Of a stretch of 12,338 bases of DNA, positions 6,074 to 12,338 are shown piece after piece (position 1 is the first letter of the stretch; every line of letters begins with the position of its first letter). The stretch is from Bacteroidota bacterium. Its GTDB lineage: Bacteria > Bacteroidota > Bacteroidia > Chitinophagales > Chitinophagaceae. The translations under genes and the position numbers were made by a program. The stretch lies in NCBI GenBank assembly GCA_023433345.1, contig JAEZDA010000101.1, positions 1 through 12,338 on the forward strand. Direction: 5' to 3'. The notes beneath the pieces were generated by a model. That model saw only the letters and a list, made by a program, of their open reading frames with translations. It made no database searches and had not been told where the DNA came from.

Positions 6074-8506
6074 ATGAACGAAGAACAATTTTTTTCAGAA
6101 AAACCGCAGGCTAACCTGCTCCGGCAGATCGTTCATCGCTACCTGCCCTTCTGGCCCATTTTCATATTGTTTACCACAGTTTCATTGGCCGTTGCCTATG
6201 TGTACCTGCGTTCTCAAACAAAGATATATGTGGCTGCAGGCAAGGTGCTTTTGAAAGATCCAAACCGTGGATCCGGCGACAGTAAGGTGCTGGATGCCCT
6301 GAACATCTTCAGTGAAAAAAAGATCGTTGAAAACGAAATAATGGTGATGCGCTCCACCGGGCTGATGCAACAGGTGGTGAAGCAACTTGACCTTTATGCC
6401 ACTATCTACAACCAGGGAAATGTTCAGGTGGAAGAACTCTACCGCGATAATGCCCCAATCACTTTTGTGGCGCTGAACAAAGACAGTATTTCCGGGGGCG
6501 GGAAGCATTTCTTCTCTATCGACTGGGAAAAGGAAGAAGTGGAGATCATGCGAAAAAAAGTGCCTTTCAACAGCACCCTTGCCGTAGGCGGAACCACTTA
6601 TCGCCTTGTCACCAATCAATCCTACAACAAAAAAGCAGTTGGAAAGAACTTTTTCGTGGTGTTCAATTCTGTTCAATCTGCAGCCTCCTCAATTATTGGC
6701 AGCCTGAGGGCAGCACCTATGTCATACTCCTCCACCGTACTTGACCTTCGCATTGAAACTCCGGTTCCTCAAAAAGGAAAGGACGTACTTAATGTGCTTT
6801 GCGAAGTGTACAACAGGGAAGGGATCGAAGACAAGAACCAGATTGCAGTGAACACTCTTCGTTTTATAGAGGACAGGTTGCTTGCCGTGGGCGGACAGGT
6901 TGACAGCGTAGAGCGAAACATCGTGAGCTATCGTGCACGTGAAGGCATAACCGATCTTGGCAGCCAGGCATCAACTTATTTCAGCACTGTTCGCAGCCTT
7001 GATAAAAGAAGGGGAGAACTGGATGTGCAGCTCGGAATTTTAAATGACATACGCCGGTATATCGACAGCAAAGGTTCTAAACCTGGCACCGTGCCATCCC
7101 TGGTTCTTGTGCAGGACCCCGTGTTGAGCAGCCTCATCTCCCAACTGTATGATGCAGAGTTTAAGCTTGATGAAGCCAGGGCCGTTGCCGGAGAAAAAAG
7201 TGAAACAGTGATTCTCGCTGAAGAGAAGGTTGCAAGAATTAAACAAGACCTCAAAGAGAATACGAAAAACATCAGGAACAGTTATGAATCGGAGTTGCGA
7301 TTCATCAATAACAGCATTAATGAAAATTCTTCGATGCTCAGGTCTATCCCGATGAAAGAACTGGGATTGTTGAACGTAAGCAGGGACAGGGAGATAAAGA
7401 ATAACATTTACAATTACCTTTTGCAGAAAAGGGAGGAAACGGCACTTTCTTCTGCCTCCACTTCGGGCGATTTAAGGGTGTTGGAAAGTGGCTACACCTT
7501 TGGCCCTATACGCCCGATACCTAAGAACTATTATTTGATGGGCTTTCTTGTGGGTTTGCTTGCTTTCCTGCTTTATGTTCAGATCCAGGAGCAGTTCAAC
7601 AATAAGGTGATGTTCAGAACTGAAGTTGAAAGTAAAACACGGGTTCCCGTGATCGGAGAAATAATTCAGACTCCAAATAAAGACAACATTGCCATCACCG
7701 AAGGTAAACGAACCGTGGTGGCCGAACAATTCCGGGCACTGCGTACCAACCTTGGTTTCCTTGGTGTGAGTGAAGTAGACAATACCATTCTTGTTACTTC
7801 GAGCGTGTCTGGCGAGGGAAAAAGTTTTATCGCAACCAACCTTGCCCTCAGCCTAACGTTAACGGGTAAACGCGTTGCGCTCATGGAGCTTGATCTTCGA
7901 AAACCAAAGATCAGTAAGCAGCTTGGTGTAGACAGAAGTCCGGGTATTAGCAGCTTCCTGGTCGATAAGGCAAGCCTGGACCAGATAATTAAAGCGACAC
8001 CATATAAGAACTTGTTTTTGGTTCCTGCAGGCCCCATACCATCGAACCCAACAGAGCTTGTTTCCCTGCCGGCCTTTTCTGAAATGATGACGCATCTAAA
8101 AAAGAACTTTGATTTTGTTATCATAGATTCGGCACCCATCGGCCCGGTGACAGATTCCCAGTTGTTAAACCAATTCGCGGAAACAACCATCTATGTTGTT
8201 CGCCACGCGGTAACGCCTTCGGTGTTCTTAAAACTTCTTGAATCATTACACCGCGAAAGAAAGTTCAATAATATGTGTGTTGTATTCAACGGTATTAAAC
8301 CGAGAGGTATTTCATTGTTCAATTATGGTTTTGGCGGTTACGGTAATGGATACGGTTATGGTTACGGCTATGGATATGGTTATGGATATGGATACGGTGG
8401 TGAAACTTCAGGTTACTACACTCATGATGATAAATCGCCGGGATATAAGAGTTTGTGGGGAGGCATAAAGCGATTGAAGAAGCTGTTTCAAAAGCGTAAT
8501 TCATAA
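6074..8506 (+). CDS. Wzc-like polysaccharide co-polymerase and BY-type tyrosine kinase
   Basis: This 810-residue inner-membrane protein is predicted to set chain length and couple polymerisation to export by cycles of autophosphorylation with the Wza-like channel. An N-terminal Wzz domain starts near residue 15, with transmembrane segment 1 at about 27-45. A long periplasmic region with coiled-coil-like stretches (about 260-430) follows. The GNVR-type segment (about 425-480) leads into transmembrane segment 2 (about 486-503). The cytoplasmic kinase has Walker A SGEGKS (579-584), Walker A' ELDLRKP (605-611) and Walker B FVIIDSAP (681-688, D685), plus the EQFRALRTNL stretch (551-560) typical of BY-kinases. 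The tail is a Tyr-rich cluster (751-791) of mostly alternating Gly-Tyr, followed by a basic end. The start lies 5 bp after the preceding stop, so the two genes are very probably co-transcribed. The length is normal for fused Bacteroidota Wzc proteins. Confidence 0.5.
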   Translation: MNEEQFFSEKPQANLLRQIVHRYLPFWPIFILFTTVSLAVAYVYLRSQTKIYVAAGKVLLKDPNRGSGDSKVLDALNIFSEKKIVENEIMVMRSTGLMQQVVKQLDLYATIYNQGNVQVEELYRDNAPITFVALNKDSISGGGKHFFSIDWEKEEVEIMRKKVPFNSTLAVGGTTYRLVTNQSYNKKAVGKNFFVVFNSVQSAASSIIGSLRAAPMSYSSTVLDLRIETPVPQKGKDVLNVLCEVYNREGIEDKNQIAVNTLRFIEDRLLAVGGQVDSVERNIVSYRAREGITDLGSQASTYFSTVRSLDKRRGELDVQLGILNDIRRYIDSKGSKPGTVPSLVLVQDPVLSSLISQLYDAEFKLDEARAVAGEKSETVILAEEKVARIKQDLKENTKNIRNSYESELRFINNSINENSSMLRSIPMKELGLLNVSRDREIKNNIYNYLLQKREETALSSASTSGDLRVLESGYTFGPIRPIPKNYYLMGFLVGLLAFLLYVQIQEQFNNKVMFRTEVESKTRVPVIGEIIQTPNKDNIAITEGKRTVVAEQFRALRTNLGFLGVSEVDNTILVTSSVSGEGKSFIATNLALSLTLTGKRVALMELDLRKPKISKQLGVDRSPGISSFLVDKASLDQIIKATPYKNLFLVPAGPIPSNPTELVSLPAFSEMMTHLKKNFDFVIIDSAPIGPVTDSQLLNQFAETTIYVVRHAVTPSVFLKLLESLHRERKFNNMCVVFNGIKPRGISLFNYGFGGYGNGYGYGYGYGYGYGYGYGGETSGYYTHDDKSPGYKSLWGGIKRLKKLFQKRNS
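8324..8401 (+). repeat. In-frame degenerate hexamer array encoding the Gly-Tyr tail of the kinase
   Basis: The bases follow the pattern GGN-TAY and encode residues 751-776, including eight consecutive Gly-Tyr pairs (759-774). Gly codons vary among GGT, GGA and GGC, and Tyr codons between TAT and TAC, so the DNA is not a perfect microsatellite. The Tyr residues sit where BY-kinases carry their autophosphorylated cluster. Confidence 0.5.
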
Positions 8507-8633
8507 AGGTGGTCCTTGTCATCTCCTTAACGCGGTGCTTCAGGGATCATGAGGATGTAAATACTTTTACAATGCATTTAAACTCCGGTTACATAAAAAA
8601 TTATTGTGACTGGGGAATAGCGAAGCTCTGCCC

Positions 8634-9140
8634 ATGAACACCGACTCCAATTGGTATGCCCTTGTTACCCGGCCCCGTTGGGAAAAAAAGCTGGCGGCTA
8701 CATTTGATGAGATGGGGCTGGAGTATTACTGCCCGCTGAACCGCGTTGAACGGCAATGGAGCGACCGGAAAAAAATTGTTCTTGAGCCCCTGTTTAAGGG
8801 ATACATTTTTGTGAAACTGCAGGAAGCGCGAAAGTGGGACATAAAGGGAGTGAATGGTGTGTTGAATTTTGTTTACTGGCTCGGGAAGCCGGCCAAAGTG
8901 AGGGAGGAGGAGATAAATACGATCCGGATGTTCCTGCACGAATTCGACCAGGTTCAGGTTGAGGAAGGATTGGAAGTGAGCGACAGGGTTGTGGTAAAAC
9001 AGGGCATATTGATGAACTATGGAGGGATGGTGGTGGAAATACTTGGGAACCGGGCAAGGGTGATCATCAATAGTTTGGGAATTTCGCTGTCGGCAGTCTT
9101 TGAGAAAAGAAACCTGGAGAAAGTAGCTAATAATCAATAA
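8634..9140 (+). CDS. UpxY-like NusG-family transcription antitermination factor
   Basis: This 168-residue protein resembles the NusG paralogues (UpxY family) that Bacteroidota encode in capsule and exopolysaccharide loci, where they bind RNA polymerase and prevent early termination of the long operon. The NGN domain covers about residues 5-105. It opens with NWYALVTRPRWEKK, has CPLNRVERQWSDRKK in the middle and the hallmark EPLFKGYIFVKL (51-62), then GVNGVLNFV. A KOW-like C-terminal part (about 115-153) contains DRVVVKQGILMNYGGMVVEI and RVIINSLGISLSAVFE. The ATG was chosen because the conserved NGN start follows six residues later; no Shine-Dalgarno is visible. Unlike classic Bacteroides loci, where UpxY is the first gene, here it follows the export and kinase genes. 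A hairpin begins at its stop codon. Its target operon is inferred to be the downstream genes. Confidence 0.5.
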   Translation: MNTDSNWYALVTRPRWEKKLAATFDEMGLEYYCPLNRVERQWSDRKKIVLEPLFKGYIFVKLQEARKWDIKGVNGVLNFVYWLGKPAKVREEEINTIRMFLHEFDQVQVEEGLEVSDRVVVKQGILMNYGGMVVEILGNRARVIINSLGISLSAVFEKRNLEKVANNQ

Positions 9141-9177
9141 GGTTTTTTTCAACATATTGAAAAAAATCCTCCTTATT
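9136..9177 (+). terminator. Long imperfect hairpin at the end of the antiterminator gene (possible terminator or pause site)
   Basis: AATAAGG (9136-9142, including the stop codon) pairs with CCTTATT (9171-9177). Inside it TTTTTTTCAA (9143-9152) pairs with TTGAAAAAAA (9157-9166) around the loop CATA, leaving TCCT (9167-9170) as a one-sided bulge. That gives 17 base pairs, mostly A-U. No good T run follows, so a classical intrinsic terminator is uncertain; a pause, an RNA-stability element or a conditional terminator are alternatives. Confidence 0.5.
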
Positions 9178-9252
9178 TAATGTTTATAAGCGTGCAGAGT
9201 GTTACCTTAGATATCCTTTTAAACAGCGGGTACTTATTTTCAACAACTGATT

Positions 9253-10230
9253 ATGAAGATCAATGACAAAATTTATGTAGCCGGGCACACCGGGCTGGTT
9301 GGCGGTGCCATAGTGAGGCTGCTTAAACGTAAAGGGTATACCAACATTGTTACCCGTTCTTCATCAGAGCTTGATCTTCGGGATAAGGATGCCGTGGCAG
9401 ATTTTTTTGAAGAAGAAAAGCCACAATTTGTTTTTCTTGCCGCCGCGAAAGTGGGGGGCATTATGGCCAACCAATCCTATCCGGCAGATTTTATTTTCGA
9501 CAATCTTGCAATTCAAAATAGTGTAATTCATTCTGCTTACACGAGCGGCGTTGAGAAACTTCTTTTCTTAGGCAGTAGCTGCATTTATCCAAAAAATGCT
9601 CCGCAACCTATAAAGGAAGATTACCTGATGACAGGTTTTCTTGAGCCGACAAATGCTCCCTATGCCATTGCAAAGATTGCCGGCATTAATATGTGCCAGG
9701 CATATCACCGCCAACACGGCTGCAGGTTCATCAGTGTGATGCCAACCAATCTTTATGGCCCGGGCGACAATTATCATTTACAAAATGCACACGTACTGCC
9801 TGCTCTCATTCGAAAATTTCACGAGGCGAAAATAAACGGTCAGAATGTTGTGACTGTTTGGGGCACAGGTAAGCCCCGCCGTGAGTTTTTGCATGTTGAT
9901 GATGCAGCGATGGCCTGCTATTTCCTTATGCAGAAATATGATGATCCCGAAATCATAAACATTGGTTCCGGGATGGATCATACCATCAGGGAAATGGCGC
10001 TGATGATTAAAACGATCACTAACTACAAAGGTTCGCTCATATTCGATGAAAACAAACCGGATGGCACCTTGCGTAAACTGTTAGATGTAGACAAGATACA
10101 TTCCCTGGGTTGGCAGGCCGCAATAGAACTGGAAGAAGGCCTCGCGCGTACCTATGCGGATTTTGAACGGAATTATTTCCAGTATGTGCAACCCAACGGT
10201 TCGAGGATTGCACTTCACGAACATGTGTAG
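9253..10230 (+). CDS. fcl: GDP-L-fucose synthase
   Basis: This 325-residue protein is an extended short-chain dehydrogenase/reductase that turns GDP-4-keto-6-deoxy-mannose into GDP-L-fucose by epimerisation and NADPH-dependent reduction in the cytoplasm. The Rossmann motif GHTGLVG is at 11-17. AAAKVGGIMAN (63-73), characteristic of this enzyme, follows. The catalytic set matches the E. coli enzyme shifted by one residue: Ser108 and Cys110 in LGSSCIYP, Tyr137 and Lys141 in YAIAK, and His180 in LQNAH. NLYGPGDNYH and GTGKPRREFLHVDD are also family signatures. The length fits the family (about 310-325). The partner enzyme GDP-mannose 4,6-dehydratase is not in this window and must be encoded elsewhere. 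The stop overlaps the next start by 8 bp, implying coupled translation. Product most likely feeds the polysaccharide made by this locus. Confidence 0.5.
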   Translation: MKINDKIYVAGHTGLVGGAIVRLLKRKGYTNIVTRSSSELDLRDKDAVADFFEEEKPQFVFLAAAKVGGIMANQSYPADFIFDNLAIQNSVIHSAYTSGVEKLLFLGSSCIYPKNAPQPIKEDYLMTGFLEPTNAPYAIAKIAGINMCQAYHRQHGCRFISVMPTNLYGPGDNYHLQNAHVLPALIRKFHEAKINGQNVVTVWGTGKPRREFLHVDDAAMACYFLMQKYDDPEIINIGSGMDHTIREMALMIKTITNYKGSLIFDENKPDGTLRKLLDVDKIHSLGWQAAIELEEGLARTYADFERNYFQYVQPNGSRIALHEHV

Positions 10231-11995
10231 GATAGCCGGTATTATTCACAAATCTTTTCCTGTAACAGAGCTGGAGCAAATGGTGAAAACCATGTGCGAT
10301 AGTTTAATTCATGGTGGCCCTGATGATGGCGGCGTTGAAGCCATGGGGCAGGAGCATGTGGTATTAGGCAATCGCCGCCTTGCCCTGCAGGATCTCTCCG
10401 CGGCCGGTCATCAACCAATGCATTACAGGCAACGTTATTCCATCACGTATAATGGCGAACTATATAACTTTCCCCAACTGAAGCTGGAGTTGGAAAAAAC
10501 CGGCCACTACTTCAGAAATCATACCGATACAGAGGTTATACTGGCAGCGTTTGCACAATGGAACACCCGCGCCTTTGAAAAGTTCAATGGCATGTTTGCG
10601 TTTGCGTTGTGGGATGCAGAGGAACAGCAGCTTTTTCTTGTAAGAGATGCTGCAGGAATGAAACCTTTATATTACAGCACCCAACCGGAAGGTATCTGTT
10701 TTGCTTCCGAGATACGTGCGATGAAAACACTTCCTTTCCTGAAAGAGGCAGATCCTGAATGGAAAGTTCACCTGCTGGCCTACGGCCATATCCCTGAGCC
10801 CATCACTACATTAAAGGATGTTCGCCCCTTACCCAAAGGCTGCTTTATAAGTTATAATTACGGGAGCAGCACAATGAGCCTGCAATCTTACAAACATTAC
10901 AGTTATTCAGATTCGGTAACCTCTCCCGCCGAGGTGAGGAGGTGTGTAAGGGAACTCATGGTTGCATCGGTTGACCGGCACCTTATCTCTGATGCGCCGA
11001 TCGGCGTGTTCCTGAGCGGCGGTTTAGATTCAAGCGTTGTTGCAGCTGCGGCGAGTGCAGCAAAAAAATCTGCAATAAATACCTTCTCACTTTACTTTGA
11101 GGAAGAAGAATTTTCCGAGAAGAAATACCAGGACGAAGTTCTGAAAACGATTTCCTGCAACGCATATCAGCACCTGCTTACTGCAAAGGGTTTTAATGAA
11201 GATATTTATAAGATCATTGCAGATATGGATATGCCCGGCTGTGATGGTATCAACACATGGTTCATCAGCAAACTTGCCAGGGAATCTGGTGTGAAAGCAG
11301 TATTGTCGGGCATTGGGGGCGATGAGCTTTTCGGCGGCTACCCCAGTTTTCAAAGAATGAATCTTGCGCTGAAGCTTCAAAAGTTGCCCGATTCCATTAA
11401 GCGTTCGGGAAAATACTCCAATATTAAATCGTTGAGAAGATTGCCCTATCTCTCACTGCCGGGTATTAAAGGACTTTATCTCTTCCTGCGAGGCTACTTC
11501 ACGCCGGTGGAGATCGCAAAACAATTAGACGCCACTGAACAGGAGATCTGGAATTCCCTCGAGGAGCTTCCGGTGTTTAATAAACTACATATTCAAAATG
11601 ATCGCAACCTGGCCGGGTGGATGGAGTTCAATCTCTACCTGCAGAATCAATTGTTGCGTGATGCAGACGTAATGGGGATGGCTCATAGCGTTGAAATAAG
11701 GGTTCCTTTCTTAGATGATGAATTAGTCGGATATTTGTTGCGCGTGCATCCTGATGTGAAATACGGTGGCAGGTTTAAAAAGCAATTGCTCATAGACAGT
11801 TTTCATGACATGATACCCCGGATCGTTTATGACCGGCCGAAGATGGGATTCACTCTGCCCTTCGCTAAATGGCTTTCTCAAAATAAGAATATGATGTCTG
11901 CCACAGGTAATAAAATGGCGGATAGAAATAAGGCAGCTTTTCTTTCCGGAAAAATGCACTGGAGCCAATTCTTATTATCGAAGCTCGCGGCTTAA
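10223..11995 (+). CDS. asnB: Asparagine-synthetase-type glutamine amidotransferase
   Basis: This 590-residue protein would transfer ammonia from glutamine to an ATP-activated carboxylate, making asparagine or, in some sugar loci, amidating a uronic acid or other acceptor. The ATG at 10223 is the right start because it puts the nucleophile Cys at position 2 (MCRIAGI); the in-frame ATG at 10154 would add 23 residues and block it. The glutaminase domain (about 2-200) has HGGPDD (30-35), R52 in NRRLAL, YNGELYN (76-82) and TDTE (101-104). The synthetase domain has the ATP pyrophosphatase loop SGGLDS (265-270), SGIGGDELFGGY (362-373), LLRDADVMGMAHSVEIRVPF (477-496) and RPKMGFTLPF (538-547). The usual Arg of HRGPD is Gly here. 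The ORF overlaps the fucose synthase gene by 8 bp. The family is secure; the real acceptor is open, so the symbol is given by family only. Confidence 0.5.
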   Translation: MCRIAGIIHKSFPVTELEQMVKTMCDSLIHGGPDDGGVEAMGQEHVVLGNRRLALQDLSAAGHQPMHYRQRYSITYNGELYNFPQLKLELEKTGHYFRNHTDTEVILAAFAQWNTRAFEKFNGMFAFALWDAEEQQLFLVRDAAGMKPLYYSTQPEGICFASEIRAMKTLPFLKEADPEWKVHLLAYGHIPEPITTLKDVRPLPKGCFISYNYGSSTMSLQSYKHYSYSDSVTSPAEVRRCVRELMVASVDRHLISDAPIGVFLSGGLDSSVVAAAASAAKKSAINTFSLYFEEEEFSEKKYQDEVLKTISCNAYQHLLTAKGFNEDIYKIIADMDMPGCDGINTWFISKLARESGVKAVLSGIGGDELFGGYPSFQRMNLALKLQKLPDSIKRSGKYSNIKSLRRLPYLSLPGIKGLYLFLRGYFTPVEIAKQLDATEQEIWNSLEELPVFNKLHIQNDRNLAGWMEFNLYLQNQLLRDADVMGMAHSVEIRVPFLDDELVGYLLRVHPDVKYGGRFKKQLLIDSFHDMIPRIVYDRPKMGFTLPFAKWLSQNKNMMSATGNKMADRNKAAFLSGKMHWSQFLLSKLAA

Positions 11996-12019
11996 CGGAA
12001 AATTTTAAAAAGTTTTTGT

Positions 12020-12338
12020 ATGAAAGAACGAATCAGAAAAGTCATCAGCAAAATAACAGGTTTGTACACTTTTGGTGATTTCGTTTATAAAGCAAAGATG
12101 CACAGGCAACAGGCTGAGGTAAAAATTCCGAAGGTAGATCTCCTCCCTGAGCACGTTAAGGATGCGGAACTTCTTACAAACCGCGAAGCACTAATTAACC
12201 GCATGCCGTCAAATTCTGTTTGTTGCGAAATTGGTGTGAACAAAGGCGATTTCTCACAACTCCTTTTAAATATCTGCAGGCCAAAAAAGTTGCACCTTAT
12301 TGATGCATGGGGTGATAGCGCCCGCTACCATGACTGTA
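12020..12338 (+). CDS. SAM-dependent methyltransferase, class I (3' partial)
   Basis: An ATG at 12020, 24 bp after the amidotransferase stop, opens a frame with no stop to the window edge: 106 codons plus one base. The first about 60 residues are basic and helical (MKERIRKVISKITG at the start). A class I methyltransferase motif I follows, EIGVNKGDFS at residues 70-79 (E70, G72, G76), then the next strand and acidic residue in LHLIDAW (91-97, D95). This resembles the small Methyltransf_24-like enzymes common in sugar and polysaccharide loci; the family assignment below class level is unsure. It is preceded by an A/T-rich stretch rather than a Shine-Dalgarno, and appears to be in the same transcription unit as the two genes before it. 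The substrate cannot be judged from this fragment. Confidence 0.5.
   Translation, partial: MKERIRKVISKITGLYTFGDFVYKAKMHRQQAEVKIPKVDLLPEHVKDAELLTNREALINRMPSNSVCCEIGVNKGDFSQLLLNICRPKKLHLIDAWGDSARYHDC

Noticed and set aside
7666..8190. 174-codon open frame on the - strand
   Set aside because: It is antisense to the well-conserved kinase domain with its Walker motifs and shows no domain of its own.
8238..8468. 76-codon + strand frame rich in Met-Asp-Val repeats
   Set aside because: It is the shifted-frame reading of the Gly-Tyr hexamer array inside the kinase gene.
8507..8633. Possible promoter or leader element before the antiterminator gene
   Set aside because: Only very short inverted repeats (such as GTAAA/TTTAC) and no convincing TAnnTTTG with a -33 partner could be found.
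8601..9155. 184-codon open frame on the - strand
   Set aside because: It is antisense to the clear UpxY-like gene, and its protein shows no family signature.
9235..9242. TATTTTCA as a -7 promoter element before fcl
   Set aside because: It is only a partial match to TAnnTTTG, has no -33 motif at suitable spacing, and lies about 10 bp from the start codon.
10154..10222. ATG at 10154 as the start of the amidotransferase
   Set aside because: It would add 23 residues before the catalytic Cys, which must be residue 2 so that it becomes the N-terminal nucleophile; it also lies deep within the fucose synthase gene.

Overview
The window looks like a chromosomal segment of a Bacteroidota bacterium, most like Chitinophagaceae or a relative. 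The evidence is a giant surface protein ending in a type IX secretion (T9SS) sorting domain with a YPNP motif, a small PIDGG-type C-terminal sorting-signal protein, a UpxY-type NusG paralogue, a long Wzc-type kinase, and starts that mostly lack a strong Shine-Dalgarno sequence. All genes lie on the + strand. No tRNA, rRNA, CRISPR array, IS element or phage gene was seen.

Layout. (1) Positions 2-4810 hold the 3' part of a very large secreted beta-helix protein whose start is outside the window. (2) A 77-residue signal-peptide protein with a PIDGG/transmembrane/basic C-terminus follows at 4853-5086 and is closed by a clear intrinsic terminator at 5111-5147. (3) After a 208-bp gap carrying overlapping inverted repeats, an exopolysaccharide or capsule export and assembly block begins: a Wza-like outer-membrane export protein (5295-6068) and, 5 bp later, a Wzc-like co-polymerase/tyrosine kinase (6074-8506). 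(4) After a 127-bp gap in which I see no convincing element comes a UpxY-like antitermination factor (8634-9140), followed by a long imperfect hairpin that begins within the last codons of that gene. (5) A sugar-precursor and modification block follows: GDP-L-fucose synthase (9253-10230), an asparagine-synthetase-type amidotransferase overlapping it by 8 bp (10223-11995), and the start of a SAM-dependent methyltransferase (12020 to the window edge). The gene cluster evidently continues to the right.

How the genes fit together (inference from family knowledge). Wza and Wzc form the trans-envelope export and chain-length machinery. The fucose synthase supplies GDP-fucose, although the partner GDP-mannose 4,6-dehydratase is not in view. 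The amidotransferase and methyltransferase may decorate the polymer or its precursors. The UpxY-like factor would help RNA polymerase read through the long operon. The two genes left of the terminator are probably a separate transcription unit or units. The PIDGG-type protein is notable because C-terminal sorting signals of the exosortase class are often found near exopolysaccharide genes.
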